Source of the DNA: Parvibaculum sp046297875
Lineage (GTDB): Bacteria > Pseudomonadota > Alphaproteobacteria > Parvibaculales > Parvibaculaceae
Direction of reading: 5' to 3'
Assembly: GCF_046297875.1 (NCBI RefSeq)
Contig: NZ_JBKBHD010000001.1
Span: 2,418,001 to 2,482,000, forward strand
Length of the DNA stretch: 64,000 bases
The notes beneath the pieces were generated by a model. That model was not told the origin of the DNA, did no database searches, and was given only the letters and a program-made list of their open reading frames with translations. Numbering within the stretch: position 1 is the stretch's first letter; every line of letters begins with the position of its first letter. Made by a program: the position numbers and the translations under genes. Shown here one piece after another: positions 1 to 6,779 of the stretch.

Positions 1-152
1 ACGGCGGTCTGAAAAATGTTCAGGCCGACAATCTTCTTGATGAGATTGCCGCGGCTGACAGTGATGTAGAGCCCTGTCATCATCAGAACGGAGAACAGCC
101 AGTAGTTGTACCGGCCGAGGATGAAGTCGAGGTCGATGCCAAGTTCCGACAT
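1..152 (-). CDS. mnhC: Mnh/Mrp antiporter subunit C (partial, cut by window edge)
   Basis: Only the first 50 residues are present; the rest lies off the left edge. The translation starts MSELGIDLDFILGRYNYWLF and continues with a hydrophobic helix and a glycine/asparagine segment typical of NuoK-like MnhC subunits. MnhC is a membrane subunit of the multisubunit Na+(K+)/H+ antiporter related to complex I. The ATG shares one base with the TAA stop of mnhB, so the two are translationally coupled. The order and identity of the neighbours make the call firm despite truncation. Confidence 0.85.
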   Translation of the reverse strand, partial: MSELGIDLDFILGRYNYWLFSVLMMTGLYITVSRGNLIKKIVGLNIFQTA

Positions 153-589
153 TACCAGTCCTTGTCGCCGAGCTTGCGGGTATGGCTCGCAAAGGCAATG
201 AAGAGGGAAAGCATGACGGTCGCGACAGTCATACCGACGCCGAACTCGACCACGACAATGCCCCATTCCTGAGCGTGCTGCGGGTGTTCGGCCAGTGCGT
301 AGTAACCGAGATAGGCGTCGCCGAGTAACATTGTGACGATGCCGGTGCCGGCGAATATGAGTACGCCGATGCCTGCCAGCACATGAAGAACGCGCGGCGG
401 CGCGACTCTCGTCAGAGCGTCAATGCCATGCACCAGCGAATAGAGGACGAACGCAGCGGCGAAGACGACGCCAGCCTGAAAACCGCCGCCGGGGCTGTAT
501 TCGCCGTGGAACTGCACGTAAAGCGCATAGACCAGCATAGGCGGAATGAGCAGTTTGGAGACGACGCGGAGAATGGAGTGATGTTCCAC
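152..589 (-). CDS. mnhB: Mnh/Mrp antiporter subunit B
   Basis: A 145-residue membrane protein with about four hydrophobic helices (roughly 11-27, 38-58, 68-86, 112-134) and the MnhB signature GEYSPGGGFQAGVV near residues 29-42. It is an integral subunit of the cation/proton antiporter in the cytoplasmic membrane. The start is a GTG preceded at good spacing by GGAG, and that ribosome-binding site lies inside the last codons of the upstream DUF4040 gene. It overlaps mnhC by one base. The length is normal for the family. Confidence 0.9.
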   Translation of the reverse strand: MEHHSILRVVSKLLIPPMLVYALYVQFHGEYSPGGGFQAGVVFAAAFVLYSLVHGIDALTRVAPPRVLHVLAGIGVLIFAGTGIVTMLLGDAYLGYYALAEHPQHAQEWGIVVVEFGVGMTVATVMLSLFIAFASHTRKLGDKDW

Positions 590-593
590 GGGT

Positions 594-1160
594 CTACTCC
601 TTATTTCTTTTGTTTGCAGGACGACCGGTGGTGCCGAGCATCAGAAGGACGGCTACCAGCGCCGCAAAGACCACGACGACCTCACCCAGAGTATCGAAGC
701 CGCGGTAGCTTGCGAGGACGGCAGCGACCACGTTTGGGATGCCGATATCCGTCGGTGTGCGTTCCAGATATTCGGGCGCGACATGAGTCTGGACCGGATT
801 GTCTGCCGCACCGAATGGCGGCATATCGAGGGTGCCGTAAACGAGCGCGGCGCCGGCGATGAAACAGACGAGAAGCGGGAGTAGTGCGGAGCGCTTCGGT
901 TTCGTTTCGTCCTTGTCAGTCAGGGCAAGCGTGCCGAGCATCAGAACCGTCGATATACCCGCGCCGACGGCTGCTTCCGTAAAGGCGACGTCCATTGCGT
1001 CCAGCGTGACGAAAAGGCCGGCGGACAGAAGGCTGAAGACGCCGGAAAGCATCGCGACGGCAAATAGGCTGCGCTGACGGATGATGGCAACCGCGGTAAG
1101 TACCAGCAGCGTGAAAAAGACGATGTCGATAATGGCGATGCCGACGAGATTGGCGTTCAT
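594..1160 (-). CDS. MbhD/MbhE-type (DUF4040) antiporter subunit
   Basis: A 188-residue membrane protein with about five hydrophobic segments. The first ~80 residues resemble the DUF4040 (MbhD) domain, with FTEAAVGAGISTVLMLGTLA near residues 60-79. The C-terminal part contains YRGFDTLGEVVVVFAALVAV, the MbhE-like motif that in classical Mrp systems lies at the end of MrpA or start of MrpB. In this operon those pieces form a separate protein, as in Mbh/Mrp group 2 systems. It overlaps mnhG by four bases (ATGA) and is followed four bases later by mnhB. It is probably part of the same membrane antiporter complex. Confidence 0.85.
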   Translation of the reverse strand: MNANLVGIAIIDIVFFTLLVLTAVAIIRQRSLFAVAMLSGVFSLLSAGLFVTLDAMDVAFTEAAVGAGISTVLMLGTLALTDKDETKPKRSALLPLLVCFIAGAALVYGTLDMPPFGAADNPVQTHVAPEYLERTPTDIGIPNVVAAVLASYRGFDTLGEVVVVFAALVAVLLMLGTTGRPANKRNKE

Positions 1161-1531
1161 GCCTTCATTCCTTCCGGAGTGTCGTCGCCGAGAACCGTTT
1201 CGGCTTCATTGCGCTTCAGGCGTTGCGGCTTGATGCCTGCAATGAAGGCGGCGTTGGCGACTGCATGAGTGGCGGTCGGTCCGGTGACGAAGAGGAACAG
1301 GCCGATGAGCATGAGTTTCAACGTCGTCTGGGTCAGACCGGTCTGGAACATCATGCCGATCAGAATGAGTTCGGCGCCGATAGTGTCGATGATGCCGGCT
1401 GCATGAAAGCGTGCCCATATGTCGGGCAGACGGATGAGCCCGAGCGAGCCGACGAGGATGAAGCCGCCGCCGACAAGAAAGGCGATGGCGGTTGCAAGAT
1501 CGCGGGCGAGTTCGATCAGGGCGGGATCCAT
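1157..1531 (-). CDS. mnhG: Mnh/Mrp antiporter subunit G
   Basis: A 124-residue protein with three hydrophobic helices and the MnhG signature GSLGLIRLPDIWARFHAAG near residues 28-46, followed by LFLFVTGPTATHAVANAAF. MnhG is a small membrane subunit of the cation/proton antiporter. I chose the ATG at 1531 because GGAGGAGGG stands just upstream; a TTG one codon earlier is possible. The start overlaps the mnhF stop (ATGA), and the gene overlaps the DUF4040 gene downstream, so the whole set is one tightly coupled operon. Confidence 0.9.
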   Translation of the reverse strand: MDPALIELARDLATAIAFLVGGGFILVGSLGLIRLPDIWARFHAAGIIDTIGAELILIGMMFQTGLTQTTLKLMLIGLFLFVTGPTATHAVANAAFIAGIKPQRLKRNEAETVLGDDTPEGMKA

Positions 1532-1818
1532 CAACCCTCCTCCGTTTCGGGCCGGATGCGGCCAAAGGAGCGATAGCGGAAGAATTTCAGGATCGCGATG
1601 GTGCTGACGAAATTGACAAGCGCATAGAGCATGGCGATGTCGAGAAAGTCCGGCCGCTCGGTAACGAAGCCAAGCGCGCTCAGAATCAGCACGGTCAAGG
1701 TGCCGAAGGTGTTTACGGCCAATACCCGGTCATAAAGGGTCGGCCCCGCAAAGAGCCGAACCAGGACGAGAATGACGGCGACAAAAAGCGCCGCGGTGAT
1801 TGCGAGGAACATGTACAT
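1531..1818 (-). CDS. mnhF: Mnh/Mrp antiporter subunit F
   Basis: A 95-residue protein with three hydrophobic helices and the MnhF core RLFAGPTLYDRVLAVNTFG near residues 21-39. It is a small membrane subunit of the cation/proton antiporter. The start is one base after the mnhE stop with a GGAG about ten bases upstream; a second in-frame ATG two codons later is an alternative. An upstream extension of the open frame runs inside mnhE and is not supported by the family. Confidence 0.9.
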   Translation of the reverse strand: MYMFLAITAALFVAVILVLVRLFAGPTLYDRVLAVNTFGTLTVLILSALGFVTERPDFLDIAMLYALVNFVSTIAILKFFRYRSFGRIRPETEEG

Positions 1819-1819
1819 G

Positions 1820-2293
1820 TCAGCGCGTCTCCACAGCCGCCACCCGTCGCGACATTTCGGCGAATCCCTCGGGCCCCGCCGCCTCATCCGTCAGGGCATG
1901 GACGAGGAATTTCCCCGGCGCGGCCTCGACCGTCACTGTGCCTGGCGTCAGGGTGATCGAGTTTGCGAAGATCACATGACCCATATCGGTCTTGAGAGGA
2001 CTTTCGACAGCGATGAACTGCTGGCTGACCGCCATGCGCGGCGAGAGGATGATCTTCGAAACGGCCCATGCCGATTTGAAGATTTCGCCGCCGAGCCAGC
2101 TCCAGTAAAGCGGCAGGGAAAGGCGCAGTTGAAGCGGCACCGCCTCATCATCGAGGAGCTTCATGCGCCGGGCGAGAATGAGCGTGAAAAGGCAGGACAG
2201 GACGCCGATCGTAAGCAGGAACGGCTTGAAATAGCCGGACAAAGCCAGCCAGAGCGCAAACAAGCCGATAAGCAACCCGAGTGCTTTTGTCAT
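1820..2293 (-). CDS. mnhE: Mnh/Mrp antiporter subunit E
   Basis: A 157-residue protein with N-terminal helices (TKALGLLIGLFALWLALSGY and the next ~25 residues) and a soluble C-terminal part containing NSITLTPGTVTVEA, the conserved core of MnhE. It is the first gene of the visible operon (mnhE-F-G-DUF4040-B-C). I chose the second of two adjacent ATGs because GGGAGA ends four bases before it; an open frame continuing 25 residues further upstream lacks a ribosome-binding site and membrane character. The operon promoter should lie in 2294-2400 on the minus strand. Confidence 0.9.
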   Translation of the reverse strand: MTKALGLLIGLFALWLALSGYFKPFLLTIGVLSCLFTLILARRMKLLDDEAVPLQLRLSLPLYWSWLGGEIFKSAWAVSKIILSPRMAVSQQFIAVESPLKTDMGHVIFANSITLTPGTVTVEAAPGKFLVHALTDEAAGPEGFAEMSRRVAAVETR

Positions 2294-2648
2294 CATTCTC
2301 CCTGCGAATTCCGGCACGAACGGCCATGAAGGGCTGCCAGCGATCCGGCCGCAAGTGACCGGTAGCCGCACTAGTGTGCGACCGGCGAGACGGGTCGCCT
2401 GACGCGTCGGAGCCCCTTTTTGATCGTTCGAATATGCAATGGGTAGGGGGCGGAGGGCAAGAAAGACCGGAAATCCGCCCGTCGATTTCCGCGCAGCGGA
2501 CCGCTTTTAAAGTCAAGCGCACACTGTTATAGTTGTCATAATCTAAAGTGGGGGTCCTTGGGGGAGGAACCACGGACCAGTGAGGGGATCCGGAGCGGCA
2601 ATACTGAGGCCATGCAATATTGGCCGACCGGATGTTTACGTGGTGGGG
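2294..2648. promoter_or_regulatory. Divergent intergenic region between mnhE and the cold-shock gene
   Basis: A 355-bp gap between divergent genes. I see no credible coding frame or RNA gene. It must hold the promoters of the antiporter operon (left) and of the cold-shock gene (right). An AT-rich stretch at about 2505-2546 (TTTTAAAGTC, then TGTTATAGTTGTCATAATCT) is the most likely promoter area for the right-hand gene, about 100 bases upstream of its start, which would leave a fairly long 5' leader as is common for cold-shock mRNAs. This is inference from base composition only. Confidence 0.4.
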
Positions 2649-3188
2649 ATGGAAGAACGTTTGGAAAGTACGGCGGATTCCGTCGACGTGTCTTTCGAGG
2701 TCACGGGTATCGTCAAGTGGTTCGATGCGGTCAAGGGTTATGGCTTCATCATTCCGGATGACGGACGCGATGATGTTCTCGTGCATTTGTCATGTCTGAA
2801 GCAGGCTGGCAGGGACGCGCTCGAGGAGGGCGCGACCGTAACTTGCGAGGCGGTGCGCCGCGCCAAGGGGAATCAGGCCGTCCGGGTCATCGATGTAGAC
2901 GAGACGACGGCGGTCAAACCGGCAGGCGCAAGCCAGCGGCCGGCGAATCGTTCGGTTCTGTCGGGTGTAGTGCCGATCGGCGAATTCGAGATCGCAGTGG
3001 TGAAGTGGTTCAACCGGGCACGCGGCTACGGTTTTGTGACGCGGGGTGAAGGCACTCCCGATATCTTCATCCATATGGAAACGCTGCGGCGTTTCGGGAT
3101 TCGCGATCTGGTGCCGGGGCAGGAAGTGACCGTTCGTTTCGGCGAAGGTCCCAAAGGGCTCATGGTCGCGGAGATCAAGCCAGATTAA
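2649..3188 (+). CDS. Tandem cold-shock domain protein
   Basis: A 179-residue protein with two cold-shock (OB-fold) domains, at about residues 17-82 and 111-177, joined by a low-complexity linker. RNP1-like motifs are visible in both: VKWFDAVKGYGFI with DVLVHLS, and VKWFNRARGYGFV with DIFIHME. Such proteins bind single-stranded nucleic acid and act as RNA chaperones in cold or stationary phase; the two-domain form is characteristic of Alphaproteobacteria. The ATG at 2649 has a weak GGTGGGG upstream; two GTG codons just before it are alternatives. It is probably monocistronic. Confidence 0.92.
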   Translation: MEERLESTADSVDVSFEVTGIVKWFDAVKGYGFIIPDDGRDDVLVHLSCLKQAGRDALEEGATVTCEAVRRAKGNQAVRVIDVDETTAVKPAGASQRPANRSVLSGVVPIGEFEIAVVKWFNRARGYGFVTRGEGTPDIFIHMETLRRFGIRDLVPGQEVTVRFGEGPKGLMVAEIKPD

Positions 3189-3276
3189 GTGCTTGATCGT
3201 TCCTGTTCGCGAATTGAACGTGCTATAGGGCCAAAGACCGCATTTCAGCTGTGGCCGTTTTCATCACCGCAATCCG

Positions 3277-3708
3277 ATGACAGATACCGAAAACGACAAT
3301 CCGCCGGACGGGTATGTGCCGTCTACGAGCCGCGGCCCCTATACGACGCATAATGGCCCCTTCTATCACAAGGTGACAGAAGATGGATTCTGGCACGGGG
3401 TGCGCGTAAAGAAGCGGCACTGTAACTCGCGCGGCATCACGCATGGCGGGATGCTGATGGCGTTTGCGGACGGGCTGCTCGGGACCGCCGTCTGGCGGGA
3501 AACGCAGATGGTGGCGCTGACGGTGCGGATGAACTCGGATTTTCTGTCATCCGCGCGGCCGGGCGACTGGCTCGAGGGCACGGCGCGGGTGACGCGGGCA
3601 ACGAAGTCGGTCGCCTTTTGCGAAGCGGAGCTTTTCGTCGGCAGCCGCCCGGTGCTGAAGGCGAGCGGCGTTTTCAAAGTCATGGCCCGGCACAAGGCGC
3701 CGGATTGA
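3277..3708 (+). CDS. PaaI-family hotdog thioesterase
   Basis: A 143-residue hotdog-fold protein. The family motif HGGMLMAFADGLLGTA lies at about residues 57-72, containing the acidic residue used for thioester hydrolysis, followed by the strands LTVRMNSDFLSSARPGDWLE. PaaI-like enzymes hydrolyse acyl-CoA thioesters in the cytoplasm; the acyl substrate cannot be told from sequence. The ATG at 3277 gives normal family length. It lies 88 bases after the cold-shock gene and 38 bases before tRNA-Pro. Confidence 0.85.
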   Translation: MTDTENDNPPDGYVPSTSRGPYTTHNGPFYHKVTEDGFWHGVRVKKRHCNSRGITHGGMLMAFADGLLGTAVWRETQMVALTVRMNSDFLSSARPGDWLEGTARVTRATKSVAFCEAELFVGSRPVLKASGVFKVMARHKAPD

Positions 3709-3746
3709 GCCCGGGGCCGTTCGGGTGTATTGCAGGCGGCAAATGT

Positions 3747-3823
<77 letters not shown>

Positions 3824-3846
3824 ATCACAAGAAATCGCAGAAATGC

Positions 3847-3876
3847 AAAAGGGAGCCGCGAGGCTCCCTTGGCTTT
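3847..3876 (-). terminator. Rho-independent terminator after the 73-residue gene
   Basis: The perfect hairpin GGGAGCC-TCGC-GGCTCCC (minus strand) is followed by TTTTGCATTT. It sits 17 bases after the stop of the minus-strand gene at 3893-4114. On the plus strand the same stem is followed by TTGGCTTTT, so it may also stop transcripts leaving tRNA-Pro. Confidence 0.75.
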
Positions 3877-3892
3877 TGCCGTTATTGCCTTT

Positions 3893-4114
3893 TCAGGCTG
3901 CGGCCGGCAGGACCATGCCGGCTTCGCGCTGGCCGAGCCACCAGGCGCGTGCGGCGACCCGTTCGACAAGGTCGGCCGGCCAGACTTCGGCGCCGTTGCG
4001 GGCCACCGGCCCGGCGAGATCGAGTACACATTCGATATCGTGGGTGTTGAAGCCGCGTTCTGCGAGCATGGCGCTGGCCGTCTCACGGCCGATGTAACGC
4101 TCGGGCTGGGTCAT
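3893..4114 (-). CDS. Small conserved-looking protein of unknown function (73 aa)
   Basis: A 73-residue soluble protein beginning MTQPERYIGRETASAMLAER and ending MVLPAAA. I do not recognise the family. It is credible as a gene because AAGGGAG stands eight bases before the ATG and a strong terminator follows its stop. The sequence is predicted mostly helical with two tryptophans (VWPADLVERVAARAWWLG). The pattern YIGRETASAMLAERGF followed by VWPADLVERVA could be a small helix-turn-helix, but I cannot support that firmly. It is divergent from the complex I subunit gene at 4263. Confidence 0.65.
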   Translation of the reverse strand: MTQPERYIGRETASAMLAERGFNTHDIECVLDLAGPVARNGAEVWPADLVERVAARAWWLGQREAGMVLPAAA

Positions 4115-4262
4115 TCTGGATACTCCCTTGGCCTCTGGGACAAATCGCCGGGGGGCTGGCGACAGCCTTGTTATGGCTTGCCTTTTCGTCGGTTTTGGGG
4201 CGATAAGAAAAAGATTTCGCGACGTTCCCCATAAGACGGGGAAAATGTGCAAGGGGACTGAT

Positions 4263-4571
4263 TTGGCACGCGCCCGCATATACAAACCGGCCAAGACGGC
4301 GATGCAATCCGGCCGCGCAAAGACCCGAAAATGGGTTCTCGATTTCGAGCCCGGCAGCGCGCGCAAGGTCGAGCCGCTGATGGGCTGGACGAGTTCCAGC
4401 GACATGAATGCGCAAGTGACGCTTCGCTTCGACAGCAAGGAAGAAGCGGTCGCCTATGCCGAGAAGCACGGTATCGAGTATCAGGTGTTCGAGCCCAAGG
4501 CGCTGCGCCGGTCGATCAAGGCCTATGCCGACAATTTCAAGTTCGGCCGCCAGGAGCTCTGGACGCATTGA
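4263..4571 (+). CDS. NDUFS4-like ETC complex I subunit
   Basis: A 102-residue protein matching the ETC complex I subunit family (the mitochondrial NDUFS4/18-kDa homologue found in Alphaproteobacteria). Visible family features are ARIYKPAKTAMQSGRAKTRK at the N terminus, LMGWTSSSDM, a strand with VTLRFDSKEEAVAYAEKHG, and the C-terminal NFKFGRQELWTH. It is an accessory subunit of NADH:ubiquinone oxidoreductase facing the cytoplasm. I prefer the TTG at 4263 because AGGGG lies six bases upstream and homologues start just before ARIYKP; an ATG at 4245 is the alternative. It ends 12 bases before tRNA-Arg. Confidence 0.88.
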   Translation: MARARIYKPAKTAMQSGRAKTRKWVLDFEPGSARKVEPLMGWTSSSDMNAQVTLRFDSKEEAVAYAEKHGIEYQVFEPKALRRSIKAYADNFKFGRQELWTH

Positions 4572-4583
4572 ATCCGGACTTCC

Positions 4584-4660
4584 GGTCCCGTAGCTCAACC
4601 GGATAGAGCAACAGATTTCTAATCTGTCGGTTGCAGGTTCGAGTCCTGCCGGGATCGCCA
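4584..4660 (+). tRNA. tRNA-Arg (anticodon TCT)
   Basis: A 77-nt cloverleaf. Acceptor GGTCCCG pairs with CGGGATC (one G-U), discriminator G, encoded CCA. The anticodon arm ACAGA-TTTCTAA-TCTGT gives anticodon TCT, which reads the rare AGA/AGG arginine codons. T arm GGTTCGAGTCC. Confidence 0.97.
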
Positions 4661-4702
4661 TTCGCGCATCTCCCGTATTGATCCATCCCGAAAGGCACGC
4701 CG

Positions 4703-5737
4703 ATGAAAGTCGTATTCGATCCCGCGCAGAAAGGGCATTACCCGCGTCATTTTCTCGTGAACGGTGTAGTGGAGGAAAACCCGGAAGTGCCGGAACGGGC
4801 GGACAGGCTTTTCGTGGCGGCGACAGGTGCGGGGCTTGAGCATCTGGTGCCGGCCGATCGCGGGCTCGGGCCGATCGCGGCGGTTCATACTCCCGAGTAC
4901 ATCACCTTTCTGTCGACCATTCACGAACGCTGGCTTCGCATCAAGGGTGGCTCGGACGAGGTGGTGCCGGGGATTCATCCAGACCGGCGAAACGGAGCCT
5001 ATCCGGCATCGGCCGTGGCGCAGGCGGGCTATCACATGGCGGATGGCGCCTGCCCGATCGCGGTGGGGAGCTGGCCCGCGATCAGGCGCAGCGCCGATAC
5101 GGCAGTGGAAGCGGCGCTGATGGTGCGCGATGGCGGGGCGAAGTCCGTCTATGCACTCAGCCGGCCTCCGGGGCATCATGCCTTCGCCGATATGGCTGGC
5201 GGCTTTTGCTATGTGAACAATTCGGGCGTTGCGGCGCAGGTGCTGCGCGGCGTGCATGATCGTGTTGCGATCCTCGATGTGGACGTTCATCACGGCAATG
5301 GCACGCAAAGCATGTTCTATGGCCGCGCGGACATTCTGACCGTGTCGATCCATGCAGATCCTGTGCGCTTCTATCCGTTCTTCTGGGGCCATGCCGATGA
5401 ACGCGGCGAGGGGGCGGGGCTTGGCTACAACTACAACCTGCCGCTGCCTCGCGGCACCGACGACCGGGCCTATATGCCGGCGCTTGGAGATGCGTTCAGC
5501 CGTATCCGCGCGTTTGCGCCGGGTGCACTCGTTGTGGCTCTCGGGCTCGACGCCTTCAGGGACGATCCGCAGGGCGGCTTCGCCATCACGACGGAGGGAT
5601 TCGGGCGGATCGGCGAGGCGATCGGCAAGCTCGGCCTGCCGACTGTGCTGGTGCAGGAAGGCGGCTATCTCTGCGACGGACTCGGGCCCAATCTTGGGAG
5701 CTTCCTGACGGGCTTCCGCTCGTCGCACGGAAGTTGA
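4703..5737 (+). CDS. Histone deacetylase-fold amidohydrolase
   Basis: A 344-residue zinc amidohydrolase of the HDAC/AcuC/acetylpolyamine amidohydrolase superfamily. Signature motifs are RPPGHHAFADMAGGFCYVNN (about 154-173, with the catalytic His pair), DVDVHHGNGT (about 192-201, zinc ligands), SIHADP, and the C-terminal LVQEGGYL. It removes acetyl or acyl groups from amines such as acetyl-lysine or acetylpolyamines in the cytoplasm; the real substrate is not evident. The ATG at 4703 follows GAAAGGC. It is 43 bases downstream of tRNA-Arg and appears to be transcribed alone. Confidence 0.9.
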   Translation: MKVVFDPAQKGHYPRHFLVNGVVEENPEVPERADRLFVAATGAGLEHLVPADRGLGPIAAVHTPEYITFLSTIHERWLRIKGGSDEVVPGIHPDRRNGAYPASAVAQAGYHMADGACPIAVGSWPAIRRSADTAVEAALMVRDGGAKSVYALSRPPGHHAFADMAGGFCYVNNSGVAAQVLRGVHDRVAILDVDVHHGNGTQSMFYGRADILTVSIHADPVRFYPFFWGHADERGEGAGLGYNYNLPLPRGTDDRAYMPALGDAFSRIRAFAPGALVVALGLDAFRDDPQGGFAITTEGFGRIGEAIGKLGLPTVLVQEGGYLCDGLGPNLGSFLTGFRSSHGS

Positions 5738-5842
5738 GCCACAGGGCTGCCATATTTCGGCTCGTTTCCTGACCAATCTTTAATTTGGGCTTTGGCTCCG
5801 GCTTTCCGATTATGGAAGGTGAGAAAACGGGCCTGAGGGAAA

Positions 5843-5863
5843 CGGGGCGGTTTGGCCGCCCCG
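5843..5863 (+). other. Perfect GC hairpin in the leader of the Sel1 gene
   Basis: CGGGGCGG-TTTGG-CCGCCCCG forms an 8-bp perfect stem with a 5-nt loop, about 28 bases before the Sel1 gene start. There is no following T-run, so it is unlikely to terminate transcription. It could be a 5' stabilising or attenuating structure of the Sel1 mRNA. Confidence 0.45.
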
Positions 5864-5890
5864 CCCGGAGAGTTCCGCAGGGAGGAAGAC

Positions 5891-6664
5891 ATGCACCTTG
5901 TTCGGGTAGCAGAAAAGCGCGAAAGCGGCAAAGCGCTTGCGATCATCGCGGTGACAACCGCCATGTTGCTTGCGGGCGCGGCGTTTTATACGGCGATGAC
6001 GTCGGTTCATGCGCGTCCTGTGCTGGCCGATACTGAAACGGTCGATCCGTCGAAGCCTGACCCCTCCATCGAAGGGCAGCCCAACGAGGCCTCCGGTGAA
6101 GACCTCTACCAGCGCGGCTTTTATCCAGAGGCAATTGCCGAATGGAAGCGCGCGGTGGAAGTGAACAAGGATGCAGGCGCGGCATTCCGGCTGGGCGAGG
6201 AGTATCTCGACGCCAAGGTCGTCGAGCGCGACATACCGGCGGCTGTCGAGTACCAGACCTTCGGCGCAAAAGGCGGCGACATGCGGGCACAGCTCGATCT
6301 TGCCTCGTTCTACGATCAGGGCATCGGAGTGGAGAAGGATGTCCGTCTCGCTGCAATCTGGTACGAGGCAGCGGCGAAGCAGGGCCATCCGAGCGCCCAG
6401 TACAACGTGGGCACCATGTATGAGGATGGTGCTGGCGTGCCGCAGGACAATGTGCGCGCCTACATGTACTACCAGCTTGCGATCGAGGGCGGCTTTCCTC
6501 GCCTCGCGACAGGGGCGATCGAACGGCTCTCAGAAGTGATGGCACCCGCCGAGATCAAGCAGGCGACGCTGATGGTGCGCAGTTTCAAACGGCAGGCGCA
6601 GGAAGAAAGCGTCGCTGACGCCAAGTCCGCGCTTGAAGCCTATGAAGCGGGCAGCGGCGACTGA
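5891..6664 (+). CDS. Membrane-anchored Sel1-repeat protein
   Basis: A 257-residue protein. A single hydrophobic segment near residues 14-36 (ALAIIAVTTAMLLAGAAFYT) looks like an uncleaved anchor or signal peptide. Sel1/TPR-like repeats follow from about residue 75 to 210, for example DLASFYDQGIGVEKDVRLAA and NVGTMYEDGAGVPQDNVRAY. Sel1 proteins are periplasmic or membrane adaptors for protein-protein contacts; the partner is unknown. The ATG at 5891 is fixed by GGAGGA upstream. A strong terminator follows. A second protein with the same architecture is encoded at 40290. Confidence 0.85.
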   Translation: MHLVRVAEKRESGKALAIIAVTTAMLLAGAAFYTAMTSVHARPVLADTETVDPSKPDPSIEGQPNEASGEDLYQRGFYPEAIAEWKRAVEVNKDAGAAFRLGEEYLDAKVVERDIPAAVEYQTFGAKGGDMRAQLDLASFYDQGIGVEKDVRLAAIWYEAAAKQGHPSAQYNVGTMYEDGAGVPQDNVRAYMYYQLAIEGGFPRLATGAIERLSEVMAPAEIKQATLMVRSFKRQAQEESVADAKSALEAYEAGSGD

Positions 6665-6690
6665 AGCAGCGGCAAATATCGTGTCTGTGA

Positions 6691-6725
6691 AAGCCCCGGT
6701 CAATTCGCCGGGGCTTTTCATTTTT
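6691..6725 (+). terminator. Rho-independent terminator after the Sel1 gene
   Basis: AAGCCCCGG-TCAATTCG-CCGGGGCTT is a perfect 9-bp stem followed by TTCATTTTT. It begins 27 bases after the Sel1 stop codon and separates that gene from the flavin oxidase. Confidence 0.88.
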
Positions 6726-6779
6726 CGAGCATTGGGGCGCGCGCTTCGCTATCATTGAGGTGCGCAAGAGGAGGCATTG

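Noticed and set aside
4619..5776. Minus-strand open frame of 385 codons across the HDAC-fold gene and tRNA-Arg
   Set aside because: It runs through a tRNA gene and opposite an enzyme with full catalytic motifs.
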